A DNA stretch of 64,000 bases from Oligoflexia bacterium (lineage in GTDB: Bacteria > Bdellovibrionota_G > JANQFH01). Below the pieces are notes generated by a model. That model was given only the letters and a program-made list of their open reading frames with translations. It did no database searches and was not told the origin of the DNA. The DNA lies in contig JANQFH010000068.1 in the NCBI GenBank assembly GCA_028277945.1, positions 186,001-250,000 of the forward strand, in the 5' to 3' direction. Both the position numbers and the translations under genes were made by a program. How positions within the stretch are numbered: the stretch's first letter is position 1; each line of letters begins with the position of its first letter. Below, piece by piece: positions 36,024 to 44,332 of the stretch.

Positions 36024-37259
36024 TCAACCTCGCCTTACTTGGGCCGCCATGAGCAACTGTTTGACCCAGATTACAAAGAGTGGCGTTAATGCCAGGTTAA
36101 GTACAAGAGCAAGTATGGCAACAGACACGACAGGTCCACCAATGCCGTAACCTAAGCTAAGGAGTATAATACCTGCCCCTACTTCACCACGAGGGCACAT
36201 GGCAAGTGCCACCGCCAGGCGCTCTCGCCAGTTGGCTTCTTTGCGATAACAAAAAGCTGGAAACATCTTGCCTAGATTAATGATGAGCGTAAGAACCAGC
36301 GTATGAAAGATCATTGCCCCCCAAGAGATGCCAGGTTGGACTGCCGTAACTGATTCCAATAAACTAGATTGTGCATTCACGACAGGTTTGCCTGTTAGAA
36401 GTGGCATGCTAAGACCCACTAAAACCATGAATATCGCAGATACAATCGTAGAGACGCGCTGCTCCTCAGGAGTCTCAGGGCCTTCCTGGTGGCCTTCGCG
36501 TTCATCATCTGAATGCGCGTCTGAACCTTTTGGGTGCGCCATAATGCAGCCAAGTACAAAGGCAGGCAGGAGGACTTCAATATGAATCGGCACGCGGTAG
36601 TCGATGAGCTTAGTGGCAAAATAGACCACTTCACTCACTGCTGCAATGCCAACAGAGTAAAGTAAAACATAGGGCCAGGTAACAGGAATTTTGATTTGAT
36701 GCAGAAAGCGCCAAGCAACCCATAGCAGAATGACCATGACCACAACAACGATCCCCAACTGCCAGGCCAATCCTACCATCATGATCTTAAGGGGTATCAT
36801 CAGCAAGACGGTATCTAGGTCGTCAAAGATAACCAGTATGCGGGTTTTACGGAACATCCATGTGGCACTGAGACCAGCAGCAGCGAGCATGGAGAAGAGG
36901 ACACCCGTAGCCGTTGGTGCAGCAAAACGACCAATGAGCAGCACTTCTTTCCAGGCATCCCAACTATTCCAGAGATCCGAAGGCAGCAGGATATAGAGAA
37001 AATAGAGAGCTGCAAAAATCCAAGGAAAACCGGCCGTGGTGATGGCTACCATGTAGTCCCAGCCGTATTGCCGCACATTGCTGCGATCAATTTCGAACTC
37101 GTAGCCAACGTGAATCATAATGAAGGATAGACCCGTCATGGTGAGAAAGATCACAATTTCCATAAAGAGGCGATGAGTATCACCTAGCACGCCAGGAAGA
37201 ATCTGGGATCCGATCAAACCAAGTATTAAAAGAACCGAAAATCCAAATACTTTTTTCAT
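36024..37259 (-). CDS. Cation:proton antiporter, CPA2-like membrane protein
   Basis: 411 residues with about 11-12 hydrophobic segments. Recognisable pieces are FLTMTGLSFIMIHVGYEFEID, shown by its centre LSFIMIHVGYEFE, then FAAPTATGVLFSMLAAAG, VIFDDLDTVLLMIP (an acidic pair in a membrane segment, as in Na+/H+ exchangers) and AMCPRGEVGAGIILL, which matches the antiporter 'RGE' region. A charged, His/Asp/Glu-rich cytoplasmic loop is at residues ~243-268. It would exchange Na+ or K+ for protons; the ion is not determined. ATG start; downstream neighbour is the hairpin at 35969. Confidence 0.85.
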   Translation of the reverse strand: MKKVFGFSVLLILGLIGSQILPGVLGDTHRLFMEIVIFLTMTGLSFIMIHVGYEFEIDRSNVRQYGWDYMVAITTAGFPWIFAALYFLYILLPSDLWNSWDAWKEVLLIGRFAAPTATGVLFSMLAAAGLSATWMFRKTRILVIFDDLDTVLLMIPLKIMMVGLAWQLGIVVVVMVILLWVAWRFLHQIKIPVTWPYVLLYSVGIAAVSEVVYFATKLIDYRVPIHIEVLLPAFVLGCIMAHPKGSDAHSDDEREGHQEGPETPEEQRVSTIVSAIFMVLVGLSMPLLTGKPVVNAQSSLLESVTAVQPGISWGAMIFHTLVLTLIINLGKMFPAFCYRKEANWRERLAVALAMCPRGEVGAGIILLSLGYGIGGPVVSVAILALVLNLALTPLFVIWVKQLLMAAQVRRG

Positions 37260-37266
37260 GAGTTTC

Positions 37267-37592
37267 CTATTTAAATAAGAATTTAGAAGCAGTTAGGAAA
37301 TCATTTGCTGGTACGGCAGCGAAGATACGTGTTTCAAAGGAGCACTCCAAATGATTACCAATGCGCCGGCTAGCCTCGATATTTAATGTTGCTCCCCATG
37401 AGTCCAAGTCGAATACTCCACCCGCAAGGATTTGTAAATCTTCTTCCTCAAAGGGTGTTGTCGCCGTTGTGCCACGTAGATCATACAGGTATTCAGCAAG
37501 AGCCCTAGGTCGGCGGCACTTTTAAATATGCCGTACAGAGTGTATTCAAAACCTGTAGCTAAAGCAATGGGGACGTATTTTGCTGAGGGCAA
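37267..37592 (-). pseudogene. Decayed C-terminus of an outer-membrane beta-barrel protein
   Basis: Two minus-strand frames together read like the end of a porin-like barrel. The first piece contains ALATGFEYTLYGIFKSAADL. After a frameshift near 37500 the sequence continues EYLYDLRGTTATTPFEE, GGVFDLDSWGATLNIEASRR and ends FLTASKFLFK-stop. A central strand-turn of the usual family appears deleted as well. No start codon or signal peptide remains. It lies between antiporter and cytochrome c genes, in a zone with two other gene remnants. Confidence 0.65.
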
Positions 37593-37653
37593 CGACTATG
37601 CCAAGGAGAACATGGGAGAGTTATGCGCGGACAGTACGCTTATCTGAGTTTGT

Positions 37654-38037
37654 CTATTCACTTTTCTTATTTTTTTTCTCCTGCGCCTGTTTGCCGAGCT
37701 TACGAAGGTAAGCAATAATGTTGTCAATCTCCTCGGGTTTCAGCATGGCCTTCCACCCAAGCATAAGCGGGGAGAGTCCTTCAGCCGGCCCACCGTTAGC
37801 AATGACGTTGTGTAACTGTTTGTCGTTCAGTTCTGTTGTCTGAAGGTTTTTTGGTCTAGGATTGTAGGCTGTTGATGCTGGGCCATCTCCCAAACCTGTA
37901 TTCCCATGACAAGTTGCGCATACTTGCAAAAATTTTGTTTTGCCAGCGTTGGGATCAGCCGCATTCGACCTGTCAGCTGCCATAATAATCAAAACAGGCA
38001 AAGTAACCAAAACTAATCTAACAGGAAGACATGGCAT
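37654..38037 (-). CDS. Small periplasmic cytochrome c
   Basis: 127 residues from ATG 38037, chosen because AAGGAGG lies five bases upstream. Signal peptide (LVLVTLPVLIIMAADRSNA), one haem site CATCHG and a probable distal Met ligand in SPLMLGWK, followed by a C-terminal helix DNIIAYLRKLGKQ and a lysine-rich tail. Class I cytochrome c that shuttles electrons in the periplasm; the partner is unknown. A site like those of FNR/CRP proteins lies about 150 bases upstream. Confidence 0.88.
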   Translation of the reverse strand: MPCLPVRLVLVTLPVLIIMAADRSNAADPNAGKTKFLQVCATCHGNTGLGDGPASTAYNPRPKNLQTTELNDKQLHNVIANGGPAEGLSPLMLGWKAMLKPEEIDNIIAYLRKLGKQAQEKKNKKSE

Positions 38038-38183
38038 CGAGACCTCCTTCGGTATCATTTTAAAAGAGACATTTTACTCGATATTTCACTTTTGCCGTAG
38101 CACAATTTCAGGAATCAATTGTCATCTTCATTGGCCATCGATTCCGGACTTATTAGCATATTGTATTTCTTTAATAAAAATAC

Positions 38184-38197
38184 ATGATCTAAATCAT
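38184..38197. promoter_or_regulatory. Possible FNR/CRP-family binding site
   Basis: ATGATCTAAATCAT is a perfect inverted repeat with TGAT-N4-ATCA, the core of FNR-type sites. It lies in the 550-base gap between the cytochrome c gene and the NmrA-like gene, so it could control either. No regulator gene is nearby. Confidence 0.35.
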
Positions 38198-38269
38198 ATT
38201 CTGGCAGTTTTTGGGGATTTTAGGAGGTTTGGATTTGGATGCGGCTTTCTCAGGAACCGCTGCCATCCT

Positions 38270-38420
38270 TCTTAACTCCAAACTGCTTGAAAGGTTAAAT
38301 CGGACGGGCAAAATGCATCTCACGTATACTAAGCTTCACGACAAGTACACGTTACGATTGAATACCTCGCAAGCGCGAACTACAGAGGAAGACATTACCG
38401 CTGCGTGGGACCTAATTTAA
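38270..38420 (+). pseudogene. C-terminal remnant of a PLP-dependent amino acid decarboxylase
   Basis: About 50 codons in one frame, LNRTGKMHLTYTKLHDKYTL followed by RTTEEDITAAWDLI and a stop. This matches the last part of aromatic-amino-acid/glutamate decarboxylases (pattern 'LNxTGxxxLTHTxLxGxxxLR...TTxxxIxxAWxxI'). The remaining ~400 residues are missing upstream, where no matching frame is found. The rest of 38038-38589 shows only the FNR-like site and A+T-rich spacer. Confidence 0.6.
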
Positions 38421-38589
38421 GAACTCGGCAGCAACGTTAAGTGCTTTGGGAAAGTAGGGCGTGCCTTGAATATCATTTTCTCTAATAATTACAAATAGTT
38501 AAAGAATATATTGTGATCGGGAAAAGAACGATCTATAAGAAGAGCTTTGCAACAACGGATCTTAGCAAACTCTCAGAGGAGCTTAGAAC

Positions 38590-39492
38590 ATGGCAACAAA
38601 CATCTATTCCATTATGGGAGCCACTGGAAACATCGGCCACATTGTAACCGAGGAACTGCTCAAGAGGGGTCATGAAGTACGAGCCCTTGGTAGGAATCAA
38701 GAAAAACTAGCGGCTCTTGAGTCCAAGGGAGCCAAGGTTTACCCAGTAGAATTTAACAATTCAACGTCGCTGGCCGAAGCGTTCCAGGGAGCCACTGCAG
38801 TGTTTAGCTTTATTCCAGCGTTTTACGGTGCGGATGACTTTGGCGCTTATCAAGACCTTGTCGGTGAAGCGATCCTCGCCGCACTTTCCAAGACTGGAGT
38901 TTCCCACGTTCTGAATTTGAGTAGCATCGGCGCCCATTTAGACAAGGGAACCGGTCCGGTTGTTGGGCTGCATCGCCACGAAGAACGCCTGAATACATTA
39001 GAGGATGTAAACCTACTTCATCTTCGACCGATGTATTTCATGGAGAATCAGTTTTGGGCGATTCCGTTAATTAAGAGTGAGGGCATCAACGGCTCTACGC
39101 TGCGTGGTGATTTACCGATTCCAGTGGTGGCTACACGTGATATCGGTAAGAAAGCTGCGAGTTTTTTGGATCGGCTGGATTTTAATGGGATTAGCGAGTT
39201 TGATTTCGTAGGCCCCGAAGAGGTAACGTTGGAGAGGTTCACCTCTGTGTTAGGCAAGGCTATAGGAAAGCCGGATCTTCGCTATGTGCAATTTCCTTAT
39301 GAGGAGCAAAGAAAGGCAATGCTCGCCTCTGGCATGAAAGCGAGCATAGTGGATCTTCTGATTGAATTAGATAGATCCTTCAATGAAGGAAAGATTAAAC
39401 TAACGCAAGGGTTAAACGAAGATCATAAAGGATCCACGACTATCGAGAAGTTTGCTGAGGTTTTTGCCAGCGTTTTTGCTGAGGCGAATTAA
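38590..39492 (+). CDS. NmrA-like NAD(P)-binding protein
   Basis: 300 residues. N-terminal Rossmann loop SIMGATGNIGHIVTEELL; the catalytic Tyr-Lys of short-chain dehydrogenases is not evident. The remaining architecture follows NmrA/atypical SDR proteins (FSFIPAFYG, LNLSSIGAH, LRPMYFMEN, PVVATRDIGKKAASFL). These act as NADP sensors or quinone reductases; the role here is unknown. Shine-Dalgarno GAGGAG before the ATG is good. Confidence 0.82.
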   Translation: MATNIYSIMGATGNIGHIVTEELLKRGHEVRALGRNQEKLAALESKGAKVYPVEFNNSTSLAEAFQGATAVFSFIPAFYGADDFGAYQDLVGEAILAALSKTGVSHVLNLSSIGAHLDKGTGPVVGLHRHEERLNTLEDVNLLHLRPMYFMENQFWAIPLIKSEGINGSTLRGDLPIPVVATRDIGKKAASFLDRLDFNGISEFDFVGPEEVTLERFTSVLGKAIGKPDLRYVQFPYEEQRKAMLASGMKASIVDLLIELDRSFNEGKIKLTQGLNEDHKGSTTIEKFAEVFASVFAEAN

Positions 39493-39567
39493 CAACGATC
39501 GACTACCCTAGAACGGTAACTGCCAGAACTTCCGTGGAACCTAGACGAGGATAGGGTTTTTAAAGCC

Positions 39568-39936
39568 ATGCCTCATCTCATTATTGAACATTCCGTAGCG
39601 CTTCCATCCGAGATAAGAATCACTGACCTTCTCAGCGAACTACATGAGTGTCTAGGGAGTTTGAAACGCATCAAACATGCTAGAGTAAAGAGCCGCGTTA
39701 TTCCTTGTGAGCACTGTTTGGTTGGAAAGCGAGTAAATCAGGCCCAGTTCATTCATGTAACGGTCTTGCTACTTGAAGGTAGATCCGCTGAAGATAGACA
39801 TCGCCTAGGTGAGAAACTTTTTCGTATTTTGAGAAAACGTCTTGAGCCGTATTTTCAAGATTTGTTGTCAGGAGCAGTAACACTAGAAGTAAGAGAGATG
39901 AAGAAAGAAGCCTATTTTTCAACAGCTTTAAATTAA
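39568..39936 (+). CDS. 5-carboxymethyl-2-hydroxymuconate isomerase-like tautomerase
   Basis: 122 residues. It begins MPHLIIEHS; after Met removal Pro1 would be the catalytic base as in the tautomerase superfamily and HpaF. The rest (FIHVTVLLLEGRSAEDRHRL) agrees with the CHMI family. No other homoprotocatechuate genes are nearby, so the natural substrate is open. Confidence 0.75.
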   Translation: MPHLIIEHSVALPSEIRITDLLSELHECLGSLKRIKHARVKSRVIPCEHCLVGKRVNQAQFIHVTVLLLEGRSAEDRHRLGEKLFRILRKRLEPYFQDLLSGAVTLEVREMKKEAYFSTALN

Positions 39937-39994
39937 CTGATTCCTGCTTTCTCGGCGCAGCAATCGATTCACGAATGATTACTCTTAGTAAAAT

Positions 39995-40243
39995 CTAGGT
40001 CTTCACCCAATCTTCGAGCAGGCGCTGAATCTGTGTCTGATAAGGAACACCCATGGCTCTCGCTTTGGCTTTTGCCGCTTTGAGAAGTGACTCTGAGATT
40101 CTTAGGCTGATCAGTCGTTTCTTGGAGGGTTGTGAGGTATGCAAGAGACGAAAGTCTTCAAGAAACTGGGCGATCTGATCGGGACGTATGGCCTGGCAGT
40201 TTTGCAGATACTCCTTGCTGAAGTATTGTGTGCACCTTTTCAT
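39995..40243 (-). CDS. Ribbon-helix-helix (CopG/BrnA-like) DNA-binding protein
   Basis: 82 residues. The C-terminal half is a ribbon-helix-helix: strand KRLISLRISESLLKAAK, then AKARAMGVPYQTQIQRLLED, as in CopG or BrnA antitoxins. The N-terminal part is less typical. The start overlaps the nucleotidyltransferase stop by ATGA, so both are made together. Probable repressor of its own operon, acting at the palindrome 40701-40716. Confidence 0.75.
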   Translation of the reverse strand: MKRCTQYFSKEYLQNCQAIRPDQIAQFLEDFRLLHTSQPSKKRLISLRISESLLKAAKAKARAMGVPYQTQIQRLLEDWVKT

Positions 40244-40701
40244 TTGAGTTCCTCCAATGCTCTGGCGTCCTCTAGGTCTTGAGGCCGTCCAGCCTGCCGC
40301 TTCATCTTGATGAGCTCAGGTTTCGCTAGTATGTGAACAGCCTTTCTTTGTATTCTTATGACCTTGGTGGGAATTACTCTCTTTCCATAAGTGATGACAA
40401 TATCCACAAGGCGGGAGGGGTCTCTAGGATCATAAAAGGACCACGCTCTCAGGTTGCGATCGCGAATATATTCGCGGCGAAACTGAAACACCTCTTTGGC
40501 CGTTACAGGAAGCTTGGATTCAAGTCCCAGTGACTTGAGAGCATTTTCGCAGCCCACATAGGAGGACTCCGACAAGGAAATCACCACGTCGACATCGACA
40601 GTTCCCCGCACTGCCCCGTGTAGGGCTACCGCATGGCCTCCGGCAATGGCGTAGGCAATCCCTGCCTTTTCTAGCGCCGTAACGATATCTAAAAGAAACA
40701 T
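40240..40701 (-). CDS. Nucleotidyltransferase-fold protein (AbiEii/MNT-like)
   Basis: 153 residues from ATG 40701; a start six codons upstream lies inside the palindrome. The nucleotidyltransferase motif is present: IAGGHAVALHG, then TVDVDVVIS with the paired aspartates, and a later LVDIVIT acidic strand. It lacks the large partner domain of full AbiEii toxins. Coupled to a ribbon-helix-helix gene, it resembles a small toxin-antitoxin-type or accessory module; which one is toxic, if any, is unknown. Confidence 0.7.
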   Translation of the reverse strand: MFLLDIVTALEKAGIAYAIAGGHAVALHGAVRGTVDVDVVISLSESSYVGCENALKSLGLESKLPVTAKEVFQFRREYIRDRNLRAWSFYDPRDPSRLVDIVITYGKRVIPTKVIRIQRKAVHILAKPELIKMKRQAGRPQDLEDARALEELK

Positions 40702-40716
40702 ATATACTAGTATATA
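40701..40716. promoter_or_regulatory. Operator palindrome TATATACTAGTATATA
   Basis: A perfect 16-bp palindrome ends at the ATG of the nucleotidyltransferase gene and contains a -10-like TATACT on the minus strand. Binding by the ribbon-helix-helix product would block transcription. If TATACT is the -10, the message is leaderless or nearly so. Confidence 0.55.
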
Positions 40717-40819
40717 CAAAATCTCTGAATTTGGAAACTGTTCGGCGATTTGGTCCTCTGGCCCGAGAATCTTCAGCCTATTTCCTTTTTAATGCCCATG
40801 TGTTACGCATTACGCCAAA

Positions 40820-41473
40820 ATGAGCTCTGGTGCTGAAAAGATACAAGGCTACTTCTCCGCCGATCTAGAGCTGCGGGGAGAGCGGGTTGTTCTGAGGGCA
40901 CCTGTTGAGTGCGATGAACCGGTGATACAGAGGATATTGAGTGATCCAAAGACCATGGAACATTTGCAATACATGGCGCATCTCAAAGAGGGTGGTTGGA
41001 CATTAGAACAAGTGCAAAAGCGACATAGTGATCGTCAGCTCAAGCGAGCAAAGCAAGAGTGTCTGGATTTCATCGTCCATGATGCCAAAAGCGACGAGGT
41101 CCTCGGCAGTTGTGGCTTTACCTCAATTGACCTCACCCATAAGAACGGAGTCTTTGGCCTTATCATTCATTATCCCTACTGGAGAAAGGGTGTTGCTACG
41201 GATTGTCATCTGCTCTGTCTAGATTATGCCTTTTCGACACTAGGATTACATCGTGTCGAATTTACTACATCCACCAAGAATGTGAGGATGAGGCAGTTCT
41301 TTGCGAAGGTTGGTATTGCATTTGAGGCGGAAAAAAAGAAGTGTTATCTCGAATCTGGCGAGTTCAAAGATGAGGCTGTTTATGCGCTTTTCGCAAATCA
41401 ATGGTCAATTGTGAAGAGTGCCCTTGAGAGTCGTTTGCGTGCTCAATCCATACAGCCTAAATCCAATGGCTGA
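40820..41473 (+). CDS. GNAT-family acetyltransferase (RimJ/RimL type)
   Basis: 217 residues. It starts with the LRGERVVLRAPVECDEPVI pattern of RimJ/RimL-like acetyltransferases and has the acetyl-CoA loop region YPYWRKGVATDCHLLCLDYA and the HRVEFTTSTKNVRMRQFFAK strand-helix, shown by its core TSTKNVRMRQFFAKVG. Substrate unknown. It overlaps the following methyltransferase by eight bases. Confidence 0.85.
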   Translation: MSSGAEKIQGYFSADLELRGERVVLRAPVECDEPVIQRILSDPKTMEHLQYMAHLKEGGWTLEQVQKRHSDRQLKRAKQECLDFIVHDAKSDEVLGSCGFTSIDLTHKNGVFGLIIHYPYWRKGVATDCHLLCLDYAFSTLGLHRVEFTTSTKNVRMRQFFAKVGIAFEAEKKKCYLESGEFKDEAVYALFANQWSIVKSALESRLRAQSIQPKSNG

Positions 41474-42272
41474 CATCTCAAAAGAGACACTTGAAATCAT
41501 CGAGAAACTTCGCTTGATGCATGAGGTATTGCGTGAGGATCGCCAGGCGGCCTGGAAACGGGCGGGTTTTGCATCTGGACAGGCGATTGCTGAGATGGGG
41601 TGTGGTCCTGGTTTTGCCGCGATTGACCTGGCGAGGTTGGTAAAAGAAGATGGAAGAGTCATAGCGTGTGATAAGAATTCAGAATTCATTAGTTTTCTCA
41701 ATCACGAGCTGAACCGGCTCAATATTTCAAATGTTGAAGGAGTTACAGAAGACTTGGATGATCCTTGCAGTGAACTACCACCATTAGACGCTGCCTATGC
41801 CGGTTTTGTGATGTGTTATTTAAAACAGCCAAAAAAATCTCTTAAGTGGATATTCGACCATTTGCAGCCAGAGGGAGTGCTGTTGATTACCGACTATCTC
41901 TCTCAAACATTCTGGGCATCCTCAGAAGTCTCTAAGCTCGATGAAATCATAAAAGCTATCGAAGAGAGCTGGTCATCACTAGGCGGAACCCTAGGAATTC
42001 AAAAGTCTATGCCTAGAATCCTCGGTGAAATTGGCTTTCAAGTTACAGAAATAAAACCTATCCTACATACAGCAAAGCCAGACTCTAACACCTTTAAATG
42101 GATCGAAACCTTCCTGTTTGACTATGTTCCTCAGCTCGTTGCTAAGCAGTACCTTGAGAGTAAAGATTGGGATGCTTTCAAGAGTTCATGGGCGAACAAT
42201 AAGGAAGAGAAAGGATTTTTCATCACTGCTCCTCCGATAGTGGATATAGTGGCTCGCAAGGTATCACGGTAA
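41466..42272 (+). CDS. SAM-dependent methyltransferase, class I
   Basis: 268 residues from ATG 41466 (MADISKETLE), which overlaps the acetyltransferase end; the frame is open 16 codons more. Motif I IAEMGCGPGFAAIDLARLV, motif II VIACDKNSEF, motif IV-like DAAYAGFVMCYLKQPKKSL and QPEGVLLITDY. Substrate not evident. Followed after six bases by the cupin remnant. Confidence 0.85.
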   Translation: MADISKETLEIIEKLRLMHEVLREDRQAAWKRAGFASGQAIAEMGCGPGFAAIDLARLVKEDGRVIACDKNSEFISFLNHELNRLNISNVEGVTEDLDDPCSELPPLDAAYAGFVMCYLKQPKKSLKWIFDHLQPEGVLLITDYLSQTFWASSEVSKLDEIIKAIEESWSSLGGTLGIQKSMPRILGEIGFQVTEIKPILHTAKPDSNTFKWIETFLFDYVPQLVAKQYLESKDWDAFKSSWANNKEEKGFFITAPPIVDIVARKVSR

Positions 42273-42278
42273 AGAAAA

Positions 42279-42454
42279 ATGACAGACAACATTTTCAAAG
42301 GCATTCCGAAAGACATGCCTGATGAAATCAGTCAAACGATCGTTTTGAATTTCAAGAAGGTGACTATATGAACATTCCAGCTCACTGCAAGCATCGGGTG
42401 GAGTGGACAACACCAGAAACAGAGACCATTTGGCTAGCGATCTTTTATAAGTAG
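42279..42454 (+). pseudogene. Internally deleted cupin gene
   Basis: The N-terminal 22 codons read MTDNIFKGIPKDMPDEISQT, the start of a small cupin. The sequence then jumps to the C-terminal part in another frame, FEFQEGDYMNIPAHCKHRVE and WTTPETETIWLAIFYK-stop. About 60 middle codons, including the first metal-binding motif, are missing, and the ends are joined out of frame. Not functional. Confidence 0.7.
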
Positions 42455-42483
42455 TTAGTAGATCCTCTAGCTGCAAAGATGGT

Positions 42484-43548
42484 TTAGGGTTGTGACTCTT
42501 CCCCTTCCTCTCCTTCTTCCTCAGTGGGTTGGGCGACTCCAGCACCGCCACTGTCAGCCTGAATGGCAAGCGTCGCAGAAATCTCCGTCTCTTGGCCAGC
42601 GTTGTTTTGATCTGGCTCATAGGAGAGTTCAAATGAAGCCAGCAGGTCTGGCTCGGTGGAGAGTGCATCTGGCGTAGTGGCAAAGACAATGGCGCCGGTC
42701 ATATCAAAGTCAACCACCCAAACATTGCCTTCTGCTGTTAACTCTTCGTAGGTCACCGTGAAGCTGGGCGATATGGGCACAGAGAATGGAATGTATTCAG
42801 GATTGCCTTGGCCCGGGAATTCATAATCGACCAGTTTGGACTCTTGGATGAGCCCCTCTGCCACATCAGTGCGCGTGGCGGCACAGCCCGAGCTGTTACA
42901 CCATCTAAAAGTGGTTTCCTCTGAGGTCTTGATCAACTTATCGCCCCTGGACATAGTACCACTCACATCATCAGCCGTTGCCTCAGTGACAAAGACCGTA
43001 CGGATGGTAAAGGTCTTATCTAACGTTGCGCCACCAGCGGTATTCTCTAAAGTAAAGGTCGCATCAAGATAGTCGTAGCTGAATTCCATACGGGTGATGA
43101 TGGGCGGATCAGGCATGTCCTCCTCAGAGGGAACCGCATACTTGCCCGAGAGAACCGTCGAGTCGATGAGCGAGAATTCAAGGGTACCGCCAATGCCACT
43201 CGATGGATCTAATATAATGTCATCGGTTGCCCCAAGCATGGTGATCTGAAAGGCACCTTCGCCAAGCTCGCCTAACATGGCACCGCCGGAAAAAATCCGT
43301 CCTTCTAAGTTTGTCGGTGTGCAAGAGGATGCTGTTTCACTGCAGGCTTCATCGGACTGCGCCAGCAGCACGTCCAAGTCGTCGCCTCCTAGCTTTGTCG
43401 CAGCAGCCAGGTTTGTGCTGGATAATTTGACATCCGCATCCAGCAAGCCCTCACTATCACCATCACTACTACTGCTACTACTACTGCCGTTACAGCCAAG
43501 GATAAACGTTACTATCATGATTAAGGTCAACAGCTGCGTGCGTTGCAT
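42484..43548 (-). CDS. Lipoprotein of unknown function, serine-rich linker
   Basis: 354 residues. Signal peptide with lipobox FILGC (Cys19), then a serine run (SSSSSSS), a tether common in surface lipoproteins. The body is acidic and strand-rich with a disulfide-prone SGCA-like cysteine pair (RWCNSSGC), and ends in an acidic tail EEEGEEGEESQP. No family recognised. A hairpin region separates it from the SRPBCC gene. Confidence 0.7.
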   Translation of the reverse strand: MQRTQLLTLIMIVTFILGCNGSSSSSSSDGDSEGLLDADVKLSSTNLAAATKLGGDDLDVLLAQSDEACSETASSCTPTNLEGRIFSGGAMLGELGEGAFQITMLGATDDIILDPSSGIGGTLEFSLIDSTVLSGKYAVPSEEDMPDPPIITRMEFSYDYLDATFTLENTAGGATLDKTFTIRTVFVTEATADDVSGTMSRGDKLIKTSEETTFRWCNSSGCAATRTDVAEGLIQESKLVDYEFPGQGNPEYIPFSVPISPSFTVTYEELTAEGNVWVVDFDMTGAIVFATTPDALSTEPDLLASFELSYEPDQNNAGQETEISATLAIQADSGGAGVAQPTEEEGEEGEESQP

Positions 43549-43697
43549 GGCAATCCCTCCTTCGTCAATAGATGCCTATTTTGCAATGTGAGTTTGGTCA
43601 GATTGGCTGGGAGGCTTTTTCAATTATACACGACGACAAATCTTACTGTCATCTGGGTAAAAATTCACAGCTGTATAATCTTTTGAAAACATGTATT

Positions 43698-43725
43698 TTT
43701 GTATACGCCAGTGGCCGTATACAAA
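43698..43725. other. Hairpin TTTGTATACGCC in the 43549-43807 gap
   Basis: TTTGTATACGCC (43698-43709) pairs with GGCCGTATACAAA (43713-43725), one base bulged, with a three-base loop. It lies between divergent genes (lipoprotein on the minus strand, SRPBCC on the plus strand). It might be an operator (GTATAC-centred) or an RNA hairpin. Confidence 0.4.
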
Positions 43726-43772
43726 GAATCTAGACAGTTCACAGCAAAATTAGTAGTTAGAGCGCCTGAGCA

Positions 43773-43794
43773 TGTAGGGAAATTCGCCCCTACA
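43773..43794. other. Hairpin before the SRPBCC gene
   Basis: TGTAGGG and CCCTACA enclose the eight-base loop AAATTCGC. A run of this kind, TGTAGGG with a complementary CCCTACA, recurs as a dispersed repeat in many bacterial genomes. It lies directly before the ribosome-binding site GGAGG. Confidence 0.45.
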
Positions 43795-43807
43795 GGGAGG
43801 TATAGCA

Positions 43808-44296
43808 ATGCAAGAACATGATTGGTCGACGTTTACCGCAAAAACCTACATCCACGCCAGGCCAGAAAAAATCTACAACGCCTGGTTAACGGCAGCAGAG
43901 ATGGAAAACTGGTTTCTCAAAGCGTGCCGTTTTGGCAGCCGCAGCCGCAACGAACTCGCCCAAGGGGGTGATGACTACATCTGGACCTGGCACACCAAGG
44001 ACGACTATACCGATAAGGGTAAGATCATTGAAGCCCAGGACCCAAACTATTTGAAGTTCACCTTTGGCCCAGCAACCTGTGCGGTGAGCATTACTGAAGA
44101 AAAAGGGGCTACGCTGGTTAAGGTTGTGCAGGAGAATATCCCCACGGATGAAAAGTCCAAAGTCATGTGGAATGTGGGCTGTCAAAGTGGCTGGACCTAT
44201 TTCCTTACTGTGCTCAAGGCTTATTTAGAGCATGGCATTGATCTGCGCGATAAGGATCCACAGCGGTTGGAAGACTGTAGCGACTATCAAGCGTAG
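43808..44296 (+). CDS. SRPBCC/AHSA1-domain protein
   Basis: 162 residues. It matches the AHSA1/START-like pattern: TYIHARPEKIYNAWLTAAEME and W near WFLKACR, a hydrophobic cavity, and the C-terminal helix GCQSGWTYFLTVLKAYLEHG. Such proteins bind small hydrophobic ligands or act as polyketide-like cyclases; the ligand is unknown. Good Shine-Dalgarno (GGGAGG). Confidence 0.85.
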   Translation: MQEHDWSTFTAKTYIHARPEKIYNAWLTAAEMENWFLKACRFGSRSRNELAQGGDDYIWTWHTKDDYTDKGKIIEAQDPNYLKFTFGPATCAVSITEEKGATLVKVVQENIPTDEKSKVMWNVGCQSGWTYFLTVLKAYLEHGIDLRDKDPQRLEDCSDYQA

Positions 44297-44332
44297 GTAG
44301 TCGGCGTCAAAACAAAACGTCTGCTCGTGCTG

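Noticed and set aside
35842-36027. Minus-strand 61-codon frame
   Set aside because: It lies over a hairpin region, has no Shine-Dalgarno or recognisable motif and overlaps the antiporter end; treated as noise.
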